Source: Pseudomonas parakoreensis (lineage in GTDB: Bacteria; Pseudomonadota; Gammaproteobacteria; Pseudomonadales; Pseudomonadaceae). Taken from it: a stretch of DNA of 64,000 bases. The translations under genes were made by a program, and so were the position numbers. Positions 38,286 through 45,548 of the stretch are shown in pieces (within the stretch, counting starts at the first letter, position 1; each line of letters opens with the position of its first letter). Under the pieces are notes generated by a model. It was not told where the DNA came from. It did no database searches and saw only the letters and a program-made list of their open reading frames with translations. The stretch is from assembly GCF_021602155.1 (NCBI RefSeq), contig NZ_BQHY01000007.1:62001-126000 (forward strand). Reading direction: 5' to 3'.

Positions 38286-38999
38286 ATGATTAGACAGGTA
38301 CGATTTGACAAGAAACAACGGGTGGTCGACGAGCTCGTCCGGCGTATCGAAAGCGGCCTCATGGAGGACGGCTTTCTGTTGCCCGGCGAGCATCAGTTGG
38401 CTCAGGAATTCAACGTCAGCCGTGGCACGTTGCGCGAGGCGCTGGCCGAACTGAAGCGGCGCAATTACATCGCCACGCAAAGCGGGGTCGGCTCCATTGT
38501 CACGTTCGACGGTGTAGCGCTCGATCAGCGCAGCGGCTGGGCGCAGGCGCTGGCCGACAGCGGGGCGCTGATCAACACTGAAGTGCTGCGCCTGGAAGCC
38601 GTGACCCGGCCCGATCTGCTCTCGCGGTTTGGCACCGACCAATTCATCACCCTCGACCGCCGTCGCCGCTCCAACGACGGCACTCTGGTGTCCCTTGAAC
38701 GCTCGTTGATGCCGGCCACCGGCGGCCTGGAAAGCCTGCCGCGGGTCGGTCTGATCGACAACTCGTTGACCATTACCCTCGCGGCCTACGGCTACATCGG
38801 CGAGCGCGGTGATCAGTGGATCGGCGCCGAACCGCTGAATGCCGAAGACGCTGAGCTGCTCGGGCGCCCGGTGGGGACGGTGTTCCTCAAGGCCCTGCGC
38901 ACCACCTACGACCGGCAGAACCGTTTCATGGAACAGGTCGAAAGCCTGCTCGACCCGGTGCATTTCCGCCTGCACCTGCAATTTGGAGAATCGAAATGA
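38286..38999 (+). CDS. GntR-family regulator with UTRA domain (HutC subfamily), YegW-like
   Basis: A 237-residue regulator. The N-terminal winged helix shows LAQEFNVSRGTLREALAEL (about residues 37-55) and the wing QSGVGSIVTF; the C-terminal half is a UTRA ligand domain (TLVSLERSLMP ... NRFMEQVESLLDPVHFRLHL). ATG 38286 is chosen; a TTG two codons earlier is less likely. It overlaps the ADP-ribosylglycohydrolase gene by four bases (ATGA), so regulator and enzyme are made together, like E. coli yegW next to yegUV. Confidence 0.85.
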   Translation: MIRQVRFDKKQRVVDELVRRIESGLMEDGFLLPGEHQLAQEFNVSRGTLREALAELKRRNYIATQSGVGSIVTFDGVALDQRSGWAQALADSGALINTEVLRLEAVTRPDLLSRFGTDQFITLDRRRRSNDGTLVSLERSLMPATGGLESLPRVGLIDNSLTITLAAYGYIGERGDQWIGAEPLNAEDAELLGRPVGTVFLKALRTTYDRQNRFMEQVESLLDPVHFRLHLQFGESK

Positions 39000-39994
39000 C
39001 CGCGCTCAACCGTGCCCTTGGTGCGTTTTATGGCCTGGCCCTCGGTGATGCGCTGGGCATGCCGACGCAATCGCTGAACCGTGAAACGATCAAGATCCGC
39101 TTCGGCTGGATCACCGATCTGCAGGATGCCGGTCCTCTGCAACCAATAGCCGCCAACATGCCCAAAGGCTCGATCACCGACGACACCGAACAGGCGATTC
39201 TGGTCGGCGAGTTGCTGATCGAGGGCAAGGGCCGCATCGAGCCGGCCGTGCTCGCCCAACGGCTGATCGAGTGGGAAGCCGAGATGCAGGCCAAGGGTTC
39301 CCAGGATCTGCTCGGCCCGTCGACCAAACGCGCCATTGAAATGATCCTAGCCGGCCACTCGCCGGAGGAGGCCGGGCGTTATGGCACCACCAACGGCGCG
39401 GCGATGCGCATCACTCCGGTGGGCATCGCCGCAAACGTCGCCGATCCCGAGCGGTTCATCGCGGCCGTGGTGCAGGCCTGTCAGGTCACCCACAACACCA
39501 CGCTGGGGATTTCCAGTGCGGCGGCGGTGGCGGCGGTGGTCTCGGCCGGGATCAACGGCATGGATCTGGGCCAGGCGTTGAACCTCGGCCAGCAGATTGC
39601 GCAACAGGCCGAGGCACATGGGCACTGGGTGGCCGGCGGGCGCATCGCTTCGCGCATCAGTTGGGCGCGAACCATCAGCGTCGATAGTGACAAGGCGCTG
39701 CTGGCGGATCTGCTGTACGACGTGATCGGCACGTCGGTGGCATCGCAGGAATCGGTGGTGGTCTCATTCGCCCTGGCGCAGCAAGTGGCGGTCGGCGAGA
39801 TGAGTGCGTTCGAAGCGTTGTGCATGGCCGCCAGCCTGGGCGGTGACACCGACACCATCGCGGCGATTCTTGGCGCCATGCTCGGGGCCTGCCTGGGTCT
39901 TGAGAGTTGGCCTGCCGAGATGATCAAAACGGTGAAGGCTGTCAATCATCTGGAGCTTGAGCCGTTGGTGCAAGGTCTGTTGGCCTTGCGTTGA
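38996..39994 (+). CDS. ADP-ribosylglycohydrolase-family protein, YegU-like
   Basis: A 332-residue enzyme of the ARH/DraG fold. The metal ligands are visible: GLALGDALGMPTQ at the N-terminus, SITDDTEQA (Thr-Asp-Asp) near residue 60 and GGDTDTIAAILGAMLGA near residue 280. Members remove ADP-ribose or related glycosyl groups; the branch linked to PfkB kinases and permeases probably hydrolyses a nucleoside-like N-glycoside, but this is not established. It is the second gene of a regulator-hydrolase-permease-kinase set. Confidence 0.85.
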   Translation: MTALNRALGAFYGLALGDALGMPTQSLNRETIKIRFGWITDLQDAGPLQPIAANMPKGSITDDTEQAILVGELLIEGKGRIEPAVLAQRLIEWEAEMQAKGSQDLLGPSTKRAIEMILAGHSPEEAGRYGTTNGAAMRITPVGIAANVADPERFIAAVVQACQVTHNTTLGISSAAAVAAVVSAGINGMDLGQALNLGQQIAQQAEAHGHWVAGGRIASRISWARTISVDSDKALLADLLYDVIGTSVASQESVVVSFALAQQVAVGEMSAFEALCMAASLGGDTDTIAAILGAMLGACLGLESWPAEMIKTVKAVNHLELEPLVQGLLALR

Positions 39995-40006
39995 TTCAAT
40001 TGACGC

Positions 40007-40090
40007 CTTCGCTGGCAAGCCAGCTCCCACAGGGATCGTGCATATCTTAAGGTTCACTTTGAACCTGTGGGAGCGGGCTTGCCCGCGATA
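40007..40090. repeat. REP-type inverted repeat pair, GGGAGCTGGCTTGCCAGCGAT class
   Basis: CGCTGGCAAGCCAGCTCCCA and, about 55 bases on, the inverted arm CTGTGGGAGCGGGCTTGCCC with a few changes. It lies inside the cassette, between the hydrolase and the permease genes, so the operon may be read through it or split here. Confidence 0.82.
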
Positions 40091-40215
40091 GGCGCGACGC
40101 GTTTATGAATTATTCACCCGCAATGGATCGCACAGACAGGCCGAGGATGGCCGGGATGTCTTGTCGTTTTGCGTCATTGCCACAACCACAATAAAGGCAA
40201 ACAGGAGCACTGTTC

Positions 40216-41682
40216 ATGAGTTCATCAAACGTCGGGCCAAGCGCCGGGCAACTGGAAACCCGCGGCATTGAGCCGGTGCCGGAAGCCGAGTGCAACGGCC
40301 ATCCGTTGCAACTGTTCTGGGTCTGGTTCGCCGCCAACATTTCCATTCTCGGACTGCCGCTGGGCGCTACGCTGGTGGCGTTTCGCGGGCTGGCGATCTG
40401 GCAGGCGATCATCGTCGCGATTGTCGGCGCAGCCGGTTCGTTTGCGGTGGTGGGGATCATCTCGATTGCCGGCCGCCGCGGCCGCGCGCCGAGCCTGACC
40501 CTGTCGCGGGCGATCTTCGGCGTGCGCGGTAACATCGGCCCGACCCTGGTCTCGCTGATGTCGCGTCTGGGCTGGGAAACGGTCAACACCACCACCGCCG
40601 CATTCGTGCTGCTGTCGCTGTGCTCGATCCTGTTCGGCTCGCCGGTGGAAGCGAAAAGCGCGCCCGTGCTGACGCTGATCTTCATCGCCATTTTCGTGTT
40701 ACTGACCCTGTCGGTTTCCGGTCTCGGACACGCGACGTTGCTGGTGATCCAGAAGTGGGCGACCTACGTGTTCGGCGCGCTGAACATTCTGGTCGGCGGC
40801 TTCCTCTGCGCGACCATCGACTGGAGCGCGGTGTTCAACGCCACGCCAGCGCCGCTGAGCGCGATGATCATCGGCATCGGCACCATGGCCGCCGGCACCG
40901 GGATCGGCTGGGCCAACGCCGGCGCGGACATGTCGCGCTATCAGCACCGCAGCGTCAAGGCGGTGCGGCTGGTGGCATCGGCGGCGTTCGGCGCGGGGAT
41001 TCCGCTGGTGCTGCTGATCACCCTCGGTGGCCTGCTGTCGGTGGGCAACAACGATCTGGCATCGGCGACTGATCCGATCGTGGCGATCCGCGACATGCTG
41101 CCAACGTGGATGGCCGTGCCGTACCTGATCACCGCATTCGGCGGACTGCTGCTGTCGAACAACCTCTCGGTGTACTCCGCCGGTTTGACCACGCTGACGT
41201 TGGGTCTCAAGGTCAAACGCGTCTACGCGGTGGTGGTGGACATCGTCGCGATCTTCGCCGGCTCGATCTACTTCATGCTGATTGCCGACAGCTTCTACGG
41301 CCCGTTCATCACCTTCATTTCCCTGCTGGCGGTGCCGATCACCGCGTGGGTCGGGATCTTCGTGATCGACCTGATTCACCGGCATTACTACAGCCCCAAC
41401 GACCTGCTTGATGTCAGCCCGAGCAGCGCCTATTGGTATCGCGGCGGCATCGAGTGGCGCGCGTTCGGCGCCTGGGCGATTGCCATCGTGCTCGGCTTCA
41501 GTTTCACCACCATCGGCACCACCGCCGAGAATGTCTGGTTCAAAGGCTTCCTGTCTGACTCGTGGCTGGGCCACAACGGTCTGGGCTGGATCGTGACCTT
41601 CGTGGTGGCCGGTGGCATTTACCTGGTTCTCGGCGGGGCGAAAGACCGCCGCGCCGCGCAAGTCGAGAATGCTCATGCCTAA
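40216..41682 (+). CDS. NCS1-family purine/cytosine-type permease
   Basis: A 488-residue transporter of the nucleobase:cation symporter-1 family with about twelve hydrophobic segments. Family signs: NGHPLQLFWVWFAANISILGLPLGA at the first helix (in part), GRRGRAPSLTLSRAIFGVRGN and GWANAGADMSRY in the middle. It should bring in a nucleobase, nucleoside or similar compound. It takes the place that the MFS nucleoside transporter YegT has in E. coli. CAGGAG lies nine bases before the ATG. The kinase start overlaps its stop. Confidence 0.88.
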   Translation: MSSSNVGPSAGQLETRGIEPVPEAECNGHPLQLFWVWFAANISILGLPLGATLVAFRGLAIWQAIIVAIVGAAGSFAVVGIISIAGRRGRAPSLTLSRAIFGVRGNIGPTLVSLMSRLGWETVNTTTAAFVLLSLCSILFGSPVEAKSAPVLTLIFIAIFVLLTLSVSGLGHATLLVIQKWATYVFGALNILVGGFLCATIDWSAVFNATPAPLSAMIIGIGTMAAGTGIGWANAGADMSRYQHRSVKAVRLVASAAFGAGIPLVLLITLGGLLSVGNNDLASATDPIVAIRDMLPTWMAVPYLITAFGGLLLSNNLSVYSAGLTTLTLGLKVKRVYAVVVDIVAIFAGSIYFMLIADSFYGPFITFISLLAVPITAWVGIFVIDLIHRHYYSPNDLLDVSPSSAYWYRGGIEWRAFGAWAIAIVLGFSFTTIGTTAENVWFKGFLSDSWLGHNGLGWIVTFVVAGGIYLVLGGAKDRRAAQVENAHA

Positions 41683-42604
41683 GATGTTGCACACCGGCCA
41701 GGTCATCATTGACCTGGTCATGGCGGTGGATCAGTTGCCGCAAATCGGCGGCGATGTGCTGGCGCAGTCTGCGGCGTTCGAGGCCGGCGGCGGTTTCAAC
41801 GTGATGGCCGCTGCCGTACGCAATGGTTTGCCGGTGGTTTATCTCGGTCGCCACGGCAGCGGGCGTTTCGGTGATCTGGCGCGTCAGGCGATGAAGGATG
41901 AAGGCATTCACATCGGTATCCAGACGCCTGCGCAACGCGACACCGGGATTTGCGTGGCGCTGACCGATGCGTCGGCCGAGCGCAGTTTCATTTCCTACAT
42001 CGGCGCTGAAGGTGAGGTGACCTGGGAGGATTTGAACAGCGTGACCGCCGAGGCGGGCGATTACGTGTATGTGAGCGGCTACAGCCTGCTGCATGCAGGC
42101 AAGGCGCAGGCACTGCTGGACTGGACGCTGGCGCTGCCGGACGCGATCAACGTGGTGTTCGATCCGGGCCCGCTGGTGGAGTCGCCGGACTTGGCGTTGA
42201 TGCGGGCGCTGCTGCCGCGCATTGATGTGTGGACCAGCAACAGCGTCGAAGCGTTGCGCTTTACCGGGGCGGCGGACATTGGCGCGGCACTGGACCGACT
42301 CGCCAAACACTTACCGCAAGACGTGCTGTTGGTGGTACGCGACGGGCCGCAGGGGTGCTGGATTCAGCAGGCCGGTGAGCGGCGGCATGTGCCGGGGTTC
42401 GCCGTGAACGCCGTGGACAGCAACGGTGCGGGTGATGCGCATGCCGGGGTGTTTGTCGCCGGGTTGGCGCAGGGCCTGGATGCGCATGAGGCGGCGCGGC
42501 GGGCGAATGCGGCAGCGGCTTTGGCAGTCACGCGATGGGGGCCGGCGACGGCGCCGGGGGCGGCTGAAGTGGATGGTTTTATCCGCGAGTCCTGCGGCGA
42601 CTGA
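41675..42604 (+). CDS. PfkB-family carbohydrate/nucleoside kinase, YegV-like
   Basis: A 309-residue ribokinase-family kinase. Substrate-binding glycines appear in AAFEAGGGFNVMAAAVRNG near residue 30, and the catalytic aspartate is in the VDSNGAGDAHAGVF motif near residue 250. The exact start is uncertain (ATG 41669, 41675 or 41684, all at the permease stop); I took 41675. In the cassette it would phosphorylate the sugar or nucleoside released or imported by the other members. E. coli YegV is the nearest functional parallel I can name. Confidence 0.85.
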   Translation: MPKMLHTGQVIIDLVMAVDQLPQIGGDVLAQSAAFEAGGGFNVMAAAVRNGLPVVYLGRHGSGRFGDLARQAMKDEGIHIGIQTPAQRDTGICVALTDASAERSFISYIGAEGEVTWEDLNSVTAEAGDYVYVSGYSLLHAGKAQALLDWTLALPDAINVVFDPGPLVESPDLALMRALLPRIDVWTSNSVEALRFTGAADIGAALDRLAKHLPQDVLLVVRDGPQGCWIQQAGERRHVPGFAVNAVDSNGAGDAHAGVFVAGLAQGLDAHEAARRANAAAALAVTRWGPATAPGAAEVDGFIRESCGD

Positions 42605-42614
42605 TCTGACGCTT

Positions 42615-42703
42615 TCGCTGGCAAGCCAGCTCCCACAGGTTTACAGGGTGAAACGCAAATTTGTGTACCCCGGAGTCACTGTGGGAGCTGGCTTGCCAGC
42701 GAT
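42615..42703. repeat. REP-type inverted repeat pair, GGGAGCTGGCTTGCCAGCGAT class
   Basis: TCGCTGGCAAGCCAGCTCCC and its inverted copy, between the kinase gene and a converging small gene. Confidence 0.88.
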
Positions 42704-42728
42704 AAGGCCATCAGCCTCAAAACAAATA

Positions 42729-43109
42729 TCAGCCCGCTTTGCGCAACGCCGCAATCAACTCATCCTTGCGCATCGAAGAACGCCCGGCGATATTCTTCGC
42801 CCGCGCCTCTTTCCTCAGACTGTCCACGGTCTGCGTCTCGCGCGACGCCTTGCTGTCACGCGCATGTCCTGCACGACTGGCCACCGCTCGCCGCGATGAT
42901 TCCTTGCGATCTTCGGACTTGGCACTCGCCGGTTTCCTGCGCCCGGAACCGCCAGCCTTTTCGCCACCGCCCGACTGTTTGTTGACCGTCGCCCAGGCGC
43001 GCGCTTCGGCTTCGTCCTTGGACAGGCCTTTATGCTCGTAGCTGTCTTCAATGTGCTGAGCCTTGCGCTTCTGCTCGGCCGTGTATTTGTCTTTGCTTCC
43101 ACGAGGCAT
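42729..43109 (-). CDS. Small basic protein, often annotated plasmid stabilisation protein, with Rho-N-like end
   Basis: A 126-residue, Lys/Arg/Ser-rich protein. Residues 1-45 (MPRGSKDKYTAEQKRKAQHI, then KGLSKDEAEARAWATVNKQ) match a small Pseudomonas family that databases label plasmid stabilisation protein, and the last 32 residues (VDSLRKEARAKNIAGRSSMR and KDELIAALRKAG) look like the SAP/Rho N-terminal helix-extended-helix fold that binds nucleic acid. The middle is low complexity. A DNA- or RNA-associated stress protein is plausible; function unknown. Stands alone with AAGGAG before its start. Confidence 0.75.
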   Translation of the reverse strand: MPRGSKDKYTAEQKRKAQHIEDSYEHKGLSKDEAEARAWATVNKQSGGGEKAGGSGRRKPASAKSEDRKESSRRAVASRAGHARDSKASRETQTVDSLRKEARAKNIAGRSSMRKDELIAALRKAG

Positions 43110-43144
43110 GGGATTTCTCCTTGCATCAGTAGATGGGTTTCATA

Positions 43145-43221
43145 TGTAGGAGCTGCCGAAGGCTGCGATCTTTTGCTTTTAAAAAACAAGATCAAAAGAT
43201 CGCAGCCAGCGGCAGCTCCTG
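43145..43221. repeat. REP-type inverted repeat pair, GATCAAAAGATCGCAGCC class
   Basis: TGTAGGAGCTGCCGAAGGCT through ATCTTTTGCTTTT and the inverted arm, in the gap between two minus-strand genes. A few differences between arms (CAGCGGC versus GCCGAAG). Confidence 0.85.
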
Positions 43222-43251
43222 CATGATCATGCGTTCACACAACCACTGCTT

Positions 43252-43506
43252 CTAGACATCCAGCTTGCGCGCCGCTTCGACTCCCGCGGCACTGAGCTTG
43301 ATCGGCAGATTCAACGAGTGTTCGCCGGCCTCGTTGCAAGTCACATGACCATGGTGAATCAGTCCGCGATCCTGCAGGGCGGCGAGGGCGCTGGCCACGA
43401 CTTTCTCACCGCGATAGTTGTCCAGCACCTCTTTGCCCAGTCCGCTCGGATGGGCGTGCAGCAGGCGGGTAAGGACTTCTTTTTCCAGGTTTTTATCGAC
43501 GTTCAT
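43252..43506 (-). CDS. Small hypothetical protein, possible winged-helix fold
   Basis: An 84-residue protein (MNVDKNLEKEVLTRLLHAHP start) with alternating helices and a KLSAAGVEAARKL end. The pattern - helix, LGKEVLDNYRGEKVVASALAAL, LIHHGHVTC then a strand and a last helix - is like a small winged-helix domain, but I do not recognise a family. Ribosome site AGGTAACC is weak; the coding potential is supported by the amino-acid pattern and by the intergenic boundaries. Confidence 0.65.
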   Translation of the reverse strand: MNVDKNLEKEVLTRLLHAHPSGLGKEVLDNYRGEKVVASALAALQDRGLIHHGHVTCNEAGEHSLNLPIKLSAAGVEAARKLDV

Positions 43507-43550
43507 GGTTACCTCTTCATGGATGTGAATAGGACGCTCGCGTCGGCGAA

Positions 43551-43895
43551 CTACTGACCGCTACCTTCGGAACCCGAGCCACCGGTGGTGGTTTTCGAGC
43601 CGATGCCGGGGCCGGCGTTATCGGGTGTGGCGGGGGAGTCGGGGGTGTTCATGCCACCCTGGCGACCGGGATCACTGCCCTGGGTGCGCGGATCGGTGCC
43701 GGTGGCGGGTGGCTGATTGATCAACGGAACGCCGGAGCCATCGGTGTTCATGCCCGGGGCACTGTTAATGGCGGGAGCGCGTGGTGACGGAACCGGATCG
43801 GTAGGACCGGTGCCTGCTGCGGTGGTAGAAGCGGCGAAAACCGCAGGACTCAGCAGGGCGGCGAAAACGAGGGCAGTCAACCTTGACGGGATCAT
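43551..43895 (-). CDS. Secreted low-complexity protein (Gly/Pro/Thr/Ser-rich)
   Basis: A 114-residue protein with a signal peptide (MIPSRLTALVFAALLSPAVFA, cut after AVFA) and a mature part almost entirely of Gly, Pro, Ser, Thr, Asn and Asp (NSAPGMNTDGSGVP, GSDPGRQGGMNTPD). It is likely unstructured in the periplasm or on the cell surface. I chose the ATG at 43895, with GGAG seven bases before it, because the longer frame has no signal peptide. Function unknown. Confidence 0.7.
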   Translation of the reverse strand: MIPSRLTALVFAALLSPAVFAASTTAAGTGPTDPVPSPRAPAINSAPGMNTDGSGVPLINQPPATGTDPRTQGSDPGRQGGMNTPDSPATPDNAGPGIGSKTTTGGSGSEGSGQ

Positions 43896-43991
43896 AGGGC
43901 TTCTCCAGTGATTGAATTCCTTACCTTTCGTTGGTCTGCCCCTGGACTGGATTGGTGCCTGATGAACGACGAACGGTCGAGACACAGGTCA

Positions 43992-44645
43992 TCAATCGAT
44001 GCCGATTTCCTCCTTGAACTGCTCCATGAAACCCTTCAGACGCTGATGGCGGATCTGCGCCAGACGCTGACCGGCGCCAGTCTGAAAACCGTCGGCAAGG
44101 TGCAGCAGTTTGGTCTGGAAGTGGTCGAGGCAGAAGCGTGTGTCATCGTAGTCACGTGTCTTGGCTTCGGGGTCGCGTGGATCGTACAGCGCACTGCCCA
44201 TGCGCCCGGCAACGTAGAAGGTACGGGCAACGCCGAGCATGCCCAGCGAATCGAGACGATCGGCGTCCTGGACCAGTTTTGCTTCGAGGGTGAGCGGGGT
44301 GATATTGGCGGAGAAACTGTGGGCTTCGATGGCGTGGCTGACGGCGGCGATTTTGCTGGCGGGCCAAGCCAGTTCAGCCAGCACATTGGCCGCTTTGTCA
44401 GCGGCAAGGCGCGAGGCCTGCGAGCGCAGCGGCGAGTTCTTCTCGACAGCTACGCAGTCGTGCAGCAGCACGGCGGCGAGCAACACTTCGAAGTCGCCGC
44501 CTTCCTCGGCCTGCAAGGTGCGCACGGTGTGCCAGACCCGTTGCAAGTGAGCGAGGTCGTGGGCGCCGTCGTCGGAGGTCTCCAGAGCGTGGGGCAGCAA
44601 CTCGGCGGCGAGTGAGGTGAGCGGGGCAAAAGCAGCGGCGTTCAT
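43992..44645 (-). CDS. HD-domain phosphohydrolase (YedJ-like)
   Basis: A 217-residue HD-superfamily protein. The metal ligands are seen in HDLAHLQRVW (first His), AAVLLHDCVAVEK (HD pair) and VQDADRLDSLG (last Asp). Members hydrolyse phosphate esters of nucleotides; the substrate here is unknown. The start could also be two codons earlier, but that ATG touches the AAGG site. It is the last of a run of four minus-strand genes, divergent from the GNAT gene. Confidence 0.85.
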   Translation of the reverse strand: MNAAAFAPLTSLAAELLPHALETSDDGAHDLAHLQRVWHTVRTLQAEEGGDFEVLLAAVLLHDCVAVEKNSPLRSQASRLAADKAANVLAELAWPASKIAAVSHAIEAHSFSANITPLTLEAKLVQDADRLDSLGMLGVARTFYVAGRMGSALYDPRDPEAKTRDYDDTRFCLDHFQTKLLHLADGFQTGAGQRLAQIRHQRLKGFMEQFKEEIGID

Positions 44646-44690
44646 GAACATCCTTACAGACTTACCTGAATTTCGAAGCCCATGATACTT

Positions 44691-44787
44691 CTGTGGTGAG
44701 GGGATTTATCCCCGATGGAGTGCGAAGCACTCCCATTTTTCAAGGCTGCTGCGCACCCCATCGGGGATAAATCCCCTCACCGCAAGG
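44691..44787. repeat. REP-type inverted repeat pair, GGTGAGGGGATTTATCCCC class
   Basis: CTGTGGTGAGGGGATTTATC and the inverted copy GATAAATCCCCTCACCGCA, about 60 bases apart, with a second inner palindrome (GAGTGCGAAGCACTC). It is the only copy of this class in the window and lies upstream of the GNAT gene. Confidence 0.85.
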
Positions 44788-44867
44788 TTCTGTACCAGGT
44801 ATTGAATGTGACGAGCGCTGCCCACGGCTTTAGTATGGCGCTTTCCCTTTTCCGACAAGGCCCGTTC

Positions 44868-45347
44868 ATGACGATCGAAATCCGCCCGGCGACCCCCAGC
44901 GATGCGCCGCAAATCCTCGCCTTCATCACCGAACTGGCAGATTTCGAAAAGGCCCGCCACGAAGTGATCGCCAGCGTCACCGATATCGAGCGCAGCCTGT
45001 TCAGCGAAGGCGCCACGGCCCATGGCCTGATCTGCCTGCGTGACGGTATGCCAATCGGTTTCGCGGTGTTCTTCTTCAGCTATTCGACGTGGCTCGGCAG
45101 CAACTGCCTGTACCTCGAAGACCTCTACATCACTCCCGAACAACGCGGCGGCGGTGCCGGTAAAACCCTGCTGCGGCATCTGGCGAAAATCGCCTGCGAC
45201 AACGACTGCGGCCGCTTCGAATGGAGTGTGCTGGACTGGAACACCCCGGCCATCGAATTCTACAAATCCCTTGGTGCGCAGCCGCAGGAAGAGTGGGTGC
45301 GCTATCGCATGGATGGCAAGGTGTTGCGCGAGTTTGCCGAGGGGTAG
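44868..45347 (+). CDS. GNAT-family N-acetyltransferase (diamine acetyltransferase-like)
   Basis: A 159-residue acetyltransferase. The acetyl-CoA loop is seen in LEDLYITPEQRGGGAGKTLL (R/QxxGxG/A as QRGGGAG), and WSVLDWNTPAIEFYKSLGA is the C-terminal GNAT motif. The motif set (FFFSYSTWLGSNCLYLEDLYI) is like spermidine/spermine N1-acetyltransferases, so polyamines or thialysine are possible substrates. I used ATG 44868 (MTIEIRPAT); an in-frame ATG at 44835 cannot be ruled out. Confidence 0.85.
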   Translation: MTIEIRPATPSDAPQILAFITELADFEKARHEVIASVTDIERSLFSEGATAHGLICLRDGMPIGFAVFFFSYSTWLGSNCLYLEDLYITPEQRGGGAGKTLLRHLAKIACDNDCGRFEWSVLDWNTPAIEFYKSLGAQPQEEWVRYRMDGKVLREFAEG

Positions 45348-45360
45348 TTGATCCCTCAGG

Positions 45361-45440
45361 AAAAGATCGCAGCCTTCGGCAGCTCCCTCCTACAGAAGAT
45401 TGATCATCCTCTGCAGGAGCTGCCGAAGGCTGCGATCTTT
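45361..45440. repeat. REP-type inverted repeat pair, GATCAAAAGATCGCAGCC class
   Basis: AAAAGATCGCAGCCTTCGGC and its inverted copy, directly between the GNAT gene and the dgoK operator. Confidence 0.86.
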
Positions 45441-45450
45441 TTTTGGGTTA

Positions 45451-45467
45451 ATCCCATAATGTGGGAG
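45451..45467. promoter_or_regulatory. Palindromic operator shared with sugar locus 1, copy 2
   Basis: ATCCCATAATGTGGGAG; the core TCCCA-N5-TGGGA equals that at 33160-33176 and stands at the same distance from the -35 box. The IclR-family gene at the end of this operon is a likely binder. Confidence 0.7.
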
Positions 45468-45480
45468 AGTTATTTATATA

Positions 45481-45510
45481 TTGAGATTTGTCTGCGCCAA
45501 GGTTTATAGT
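45481..45510 (+). promoter_or_regulatory. Promoter of the dgo operon
   Basis: TTGAGA, an 18-base spacer and TATAGT, the same boxes and spacing as at 33190-33219. Confidence 0.75.
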
Positions 45511-45527
45511 CCGTCGCACTCACTGCC

Positions 45528-45535
45528 AAAAACAA
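45528..45535 (+). promoter_or_regulatory. Hfq/Crc-type CA motif before dgoK
   Basis: AAAAACAA matches AANAANAA and lies four bases before the AGGTGAAG ribosome site of dgoK. Confidence 0.55.
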
Positions 45536-45548
45536 AACAGGTGAAGCG

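Noticed and set aside
42729-43109. Toxin-antitoxin or plasmid maintenance module
   Set aside because: The common database label is plasmid stabilisation, but no partner toxin or antitoxin gene overlaps it and the sequence looks like a basic nucleic-acid-binding protein.
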